Shown here piece after piece: positions 14,401-14,579 of a stretch of DNA of 14,579 bases. Below the pieces are notes generated by a model. It worked only from the letters and a program-made list of their open reading frames with translations, was not told where the DNA came from and ran no database searches. A program made the position numbers and the translations under genes. The stretch spans positions 1 to 14,579 of the forward strand of contig CAKSJY010000020.1 in assembly GCA_934464585.1 (NCBI GenBank), given 5' to 3'. The DNA comes from an uncultured Eubacteriales bacterium. GTDB taxonomy: Bacteria > Bacillota > Clostridia > Oscillospirales > Acutalibacteraceae. The stretch's first letter is position 1, and each line of letters starts with the position of its first letter.

Positions 14401-14512
14401 CATCGTGGTGCGGATAACCAATAGGGACTTGAAGAAAGCCAGTATTAATGCGGGTTTAAGCCAACTACAATGTTTACAATAAAGGTTATCTGACACATTT
14501 CAATAAACTCTA
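14359..14512 (-). ncRNA. Predicted stand-alone small RNA, about 150 nt, family not recognised
   Basis: A promoter (14519-14547) and a perfect terminator (14359-14400) enclose about 150 nt with no credible coding sequence. The only long minus frame here starts at a GTG without a ribosome binding site and reads through the terminator. The body can fold on itself: GTG(T)C(A)GATAACC (about 14494-14482) pairs with GGTTATC(C)GCAC (about 14421-14410). A smaller inner stem, GGCTTAAA with TTCAAGTCC, leaves a large asymmetric internal loop. A closing helix with a big internal loop recalls 6S RNA, but I recognise no diagnostic 6S bases, and T-box, SRP RNA and tmRNA signatures are absent. The nearest downstream gene on this strand is rpsO, over 2 kb away, so it is not a leader. 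Confidence 0.65.
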
Positions 14513-14518
14513 TAGACT

Positions 14519-14547
14519 AATATATCACAAAAATAAAAATATGTAAA
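14519..14547 (-). promoter_or_regulatory. Sigma-A-type promoter of the right-edge small RNA
   Basis: On the minus strand, TTTACA (14547-14542), a 17-nt spacer and TATATT (14524-14519) predict a start near 14512. The layout (TTTACA, 17 nt, TAT-A/C-T) is very close to the rpsO promoter in this window. Confidence 0.75.
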
Positions 14548-14552
14548 CGAAG

Positions 14553-14579
14553 TTGTCTTGAAAAAACTCAAGGCAATTT
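14553..14579 (+). terminator. Hairpin cut by the right edge, possible terminator
   Basis: TTGTCTTGA (14553-14561) pairs with TCAAGGCAA (14568-14576) over nine positions (one U-G pair on the plus strand), with an AAAAAC loop and TTT before the window ends. The pairing is slightly better as plus-strand RNA, but the T-tract is cut off, so direction and owner are unresolved. It may terminate a gene lying beyond the edge. Confidence 0.4.

Noticed and set aside
14400..14430. T-box-like GTGGTGCGG on the plus strand
   Set aside because: It does not match the conserved T-box bulge sequence, no tRNA-synthetase or amino acid gene follows, and the promoter and terminator are on the other strand.
14314..14496. 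60-residue minus-strand frame over the small RNA region
   Set aside because: It starts at a GTG without a ribosome binding site, reads through a perfect terminator, and the protein resembles nothing I know.
1..14579. CRISPR array, insertion sequence, prophage or tRNA
   Set aside because: No regularly spaced repeats, transposase or integrase motifs, or cloverleaf sequences were seen on either strand.

Overview
The window is a 14.6 kb piece of a low-GC Gram-positive chromosome, most likely a member of the Clostridia. The evidence is the AT-rich intergenic DNA, strong AGGAGG-type ribosome binding sites, several TTG/GTG starts, a 141-residue S12, an HtrA anchored by one N-terminal membrane segment, a YdbS/YdbT-type PH-domain pair, a DUF1540 protein and the rpsO-pnp-(x)-M16 gene order known from Bacillus/Clostridium. 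No genus can be named from the sequence. There is no phage, transposon, CRISPR array or tRNA. It reads as core chromosome, and the most interesting unexplained element is a probable unannotated small RNA at the right edge.

Left part (1-1964). The start of rpsG (S7) runs off the left edge behind rpsL (S12) on the minus strand. This is the head of the str operon, with its own strong promoter at 748-777. Divergent from it is a small plus-strand operon, zapA (Z-ring assembly) and dut (dUTPase, TTG start), closed by a strong terminator at 1898-1944.

Middle (1965-9595). A stand-alone acetolactate synthase regulatory subunit (minus) faces away from a two-gene PH-domain membrane protein operon (plus). 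Then, all on the minus strand, come MTA/SAH nucleosidase (mtnN), an SstT-like Na+/amino-acid symporter, an M16 processing-peptidase homologue and a MATE exporter. The MATE and M16 genes are 27 nt apart and probably co-transcribed. A hairpin terminator at 9559-9595 separates them from pnp.

Right part (9630-14579). rpsO and pnp (minus) form the classical S15/PNPase operon. Both leaders fold into structures matching known control logic: a branched S15-type leader before rpsO, and a roughly 30-bp hairpin just ahead of the pnp ribosome binding site that resembles an RNase III-processed PNPase autoregulation element. Divergent from rpsO are htrA (membrane-anchored serine protease) and a 54-residue DUF1540 cysteine-rich protein. 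The last 220 bases hold a minus-strand unit with a -35/-10 promoter (14519-14547), about 150 nt of structured non-coding RNA and a perfect 12-bp terminator with a U-tract. No protein gene fits it.

Themes: translation (S12, S7, S15), RNA decay (PNPase), cell division (ZapA), nucleotide and methyl-cycle housekeeping (dUTPase, MtnN), envelope quality control (HtrA, PH-domain proteins, M16 peptidase) and transport (SstT-like, MATE).
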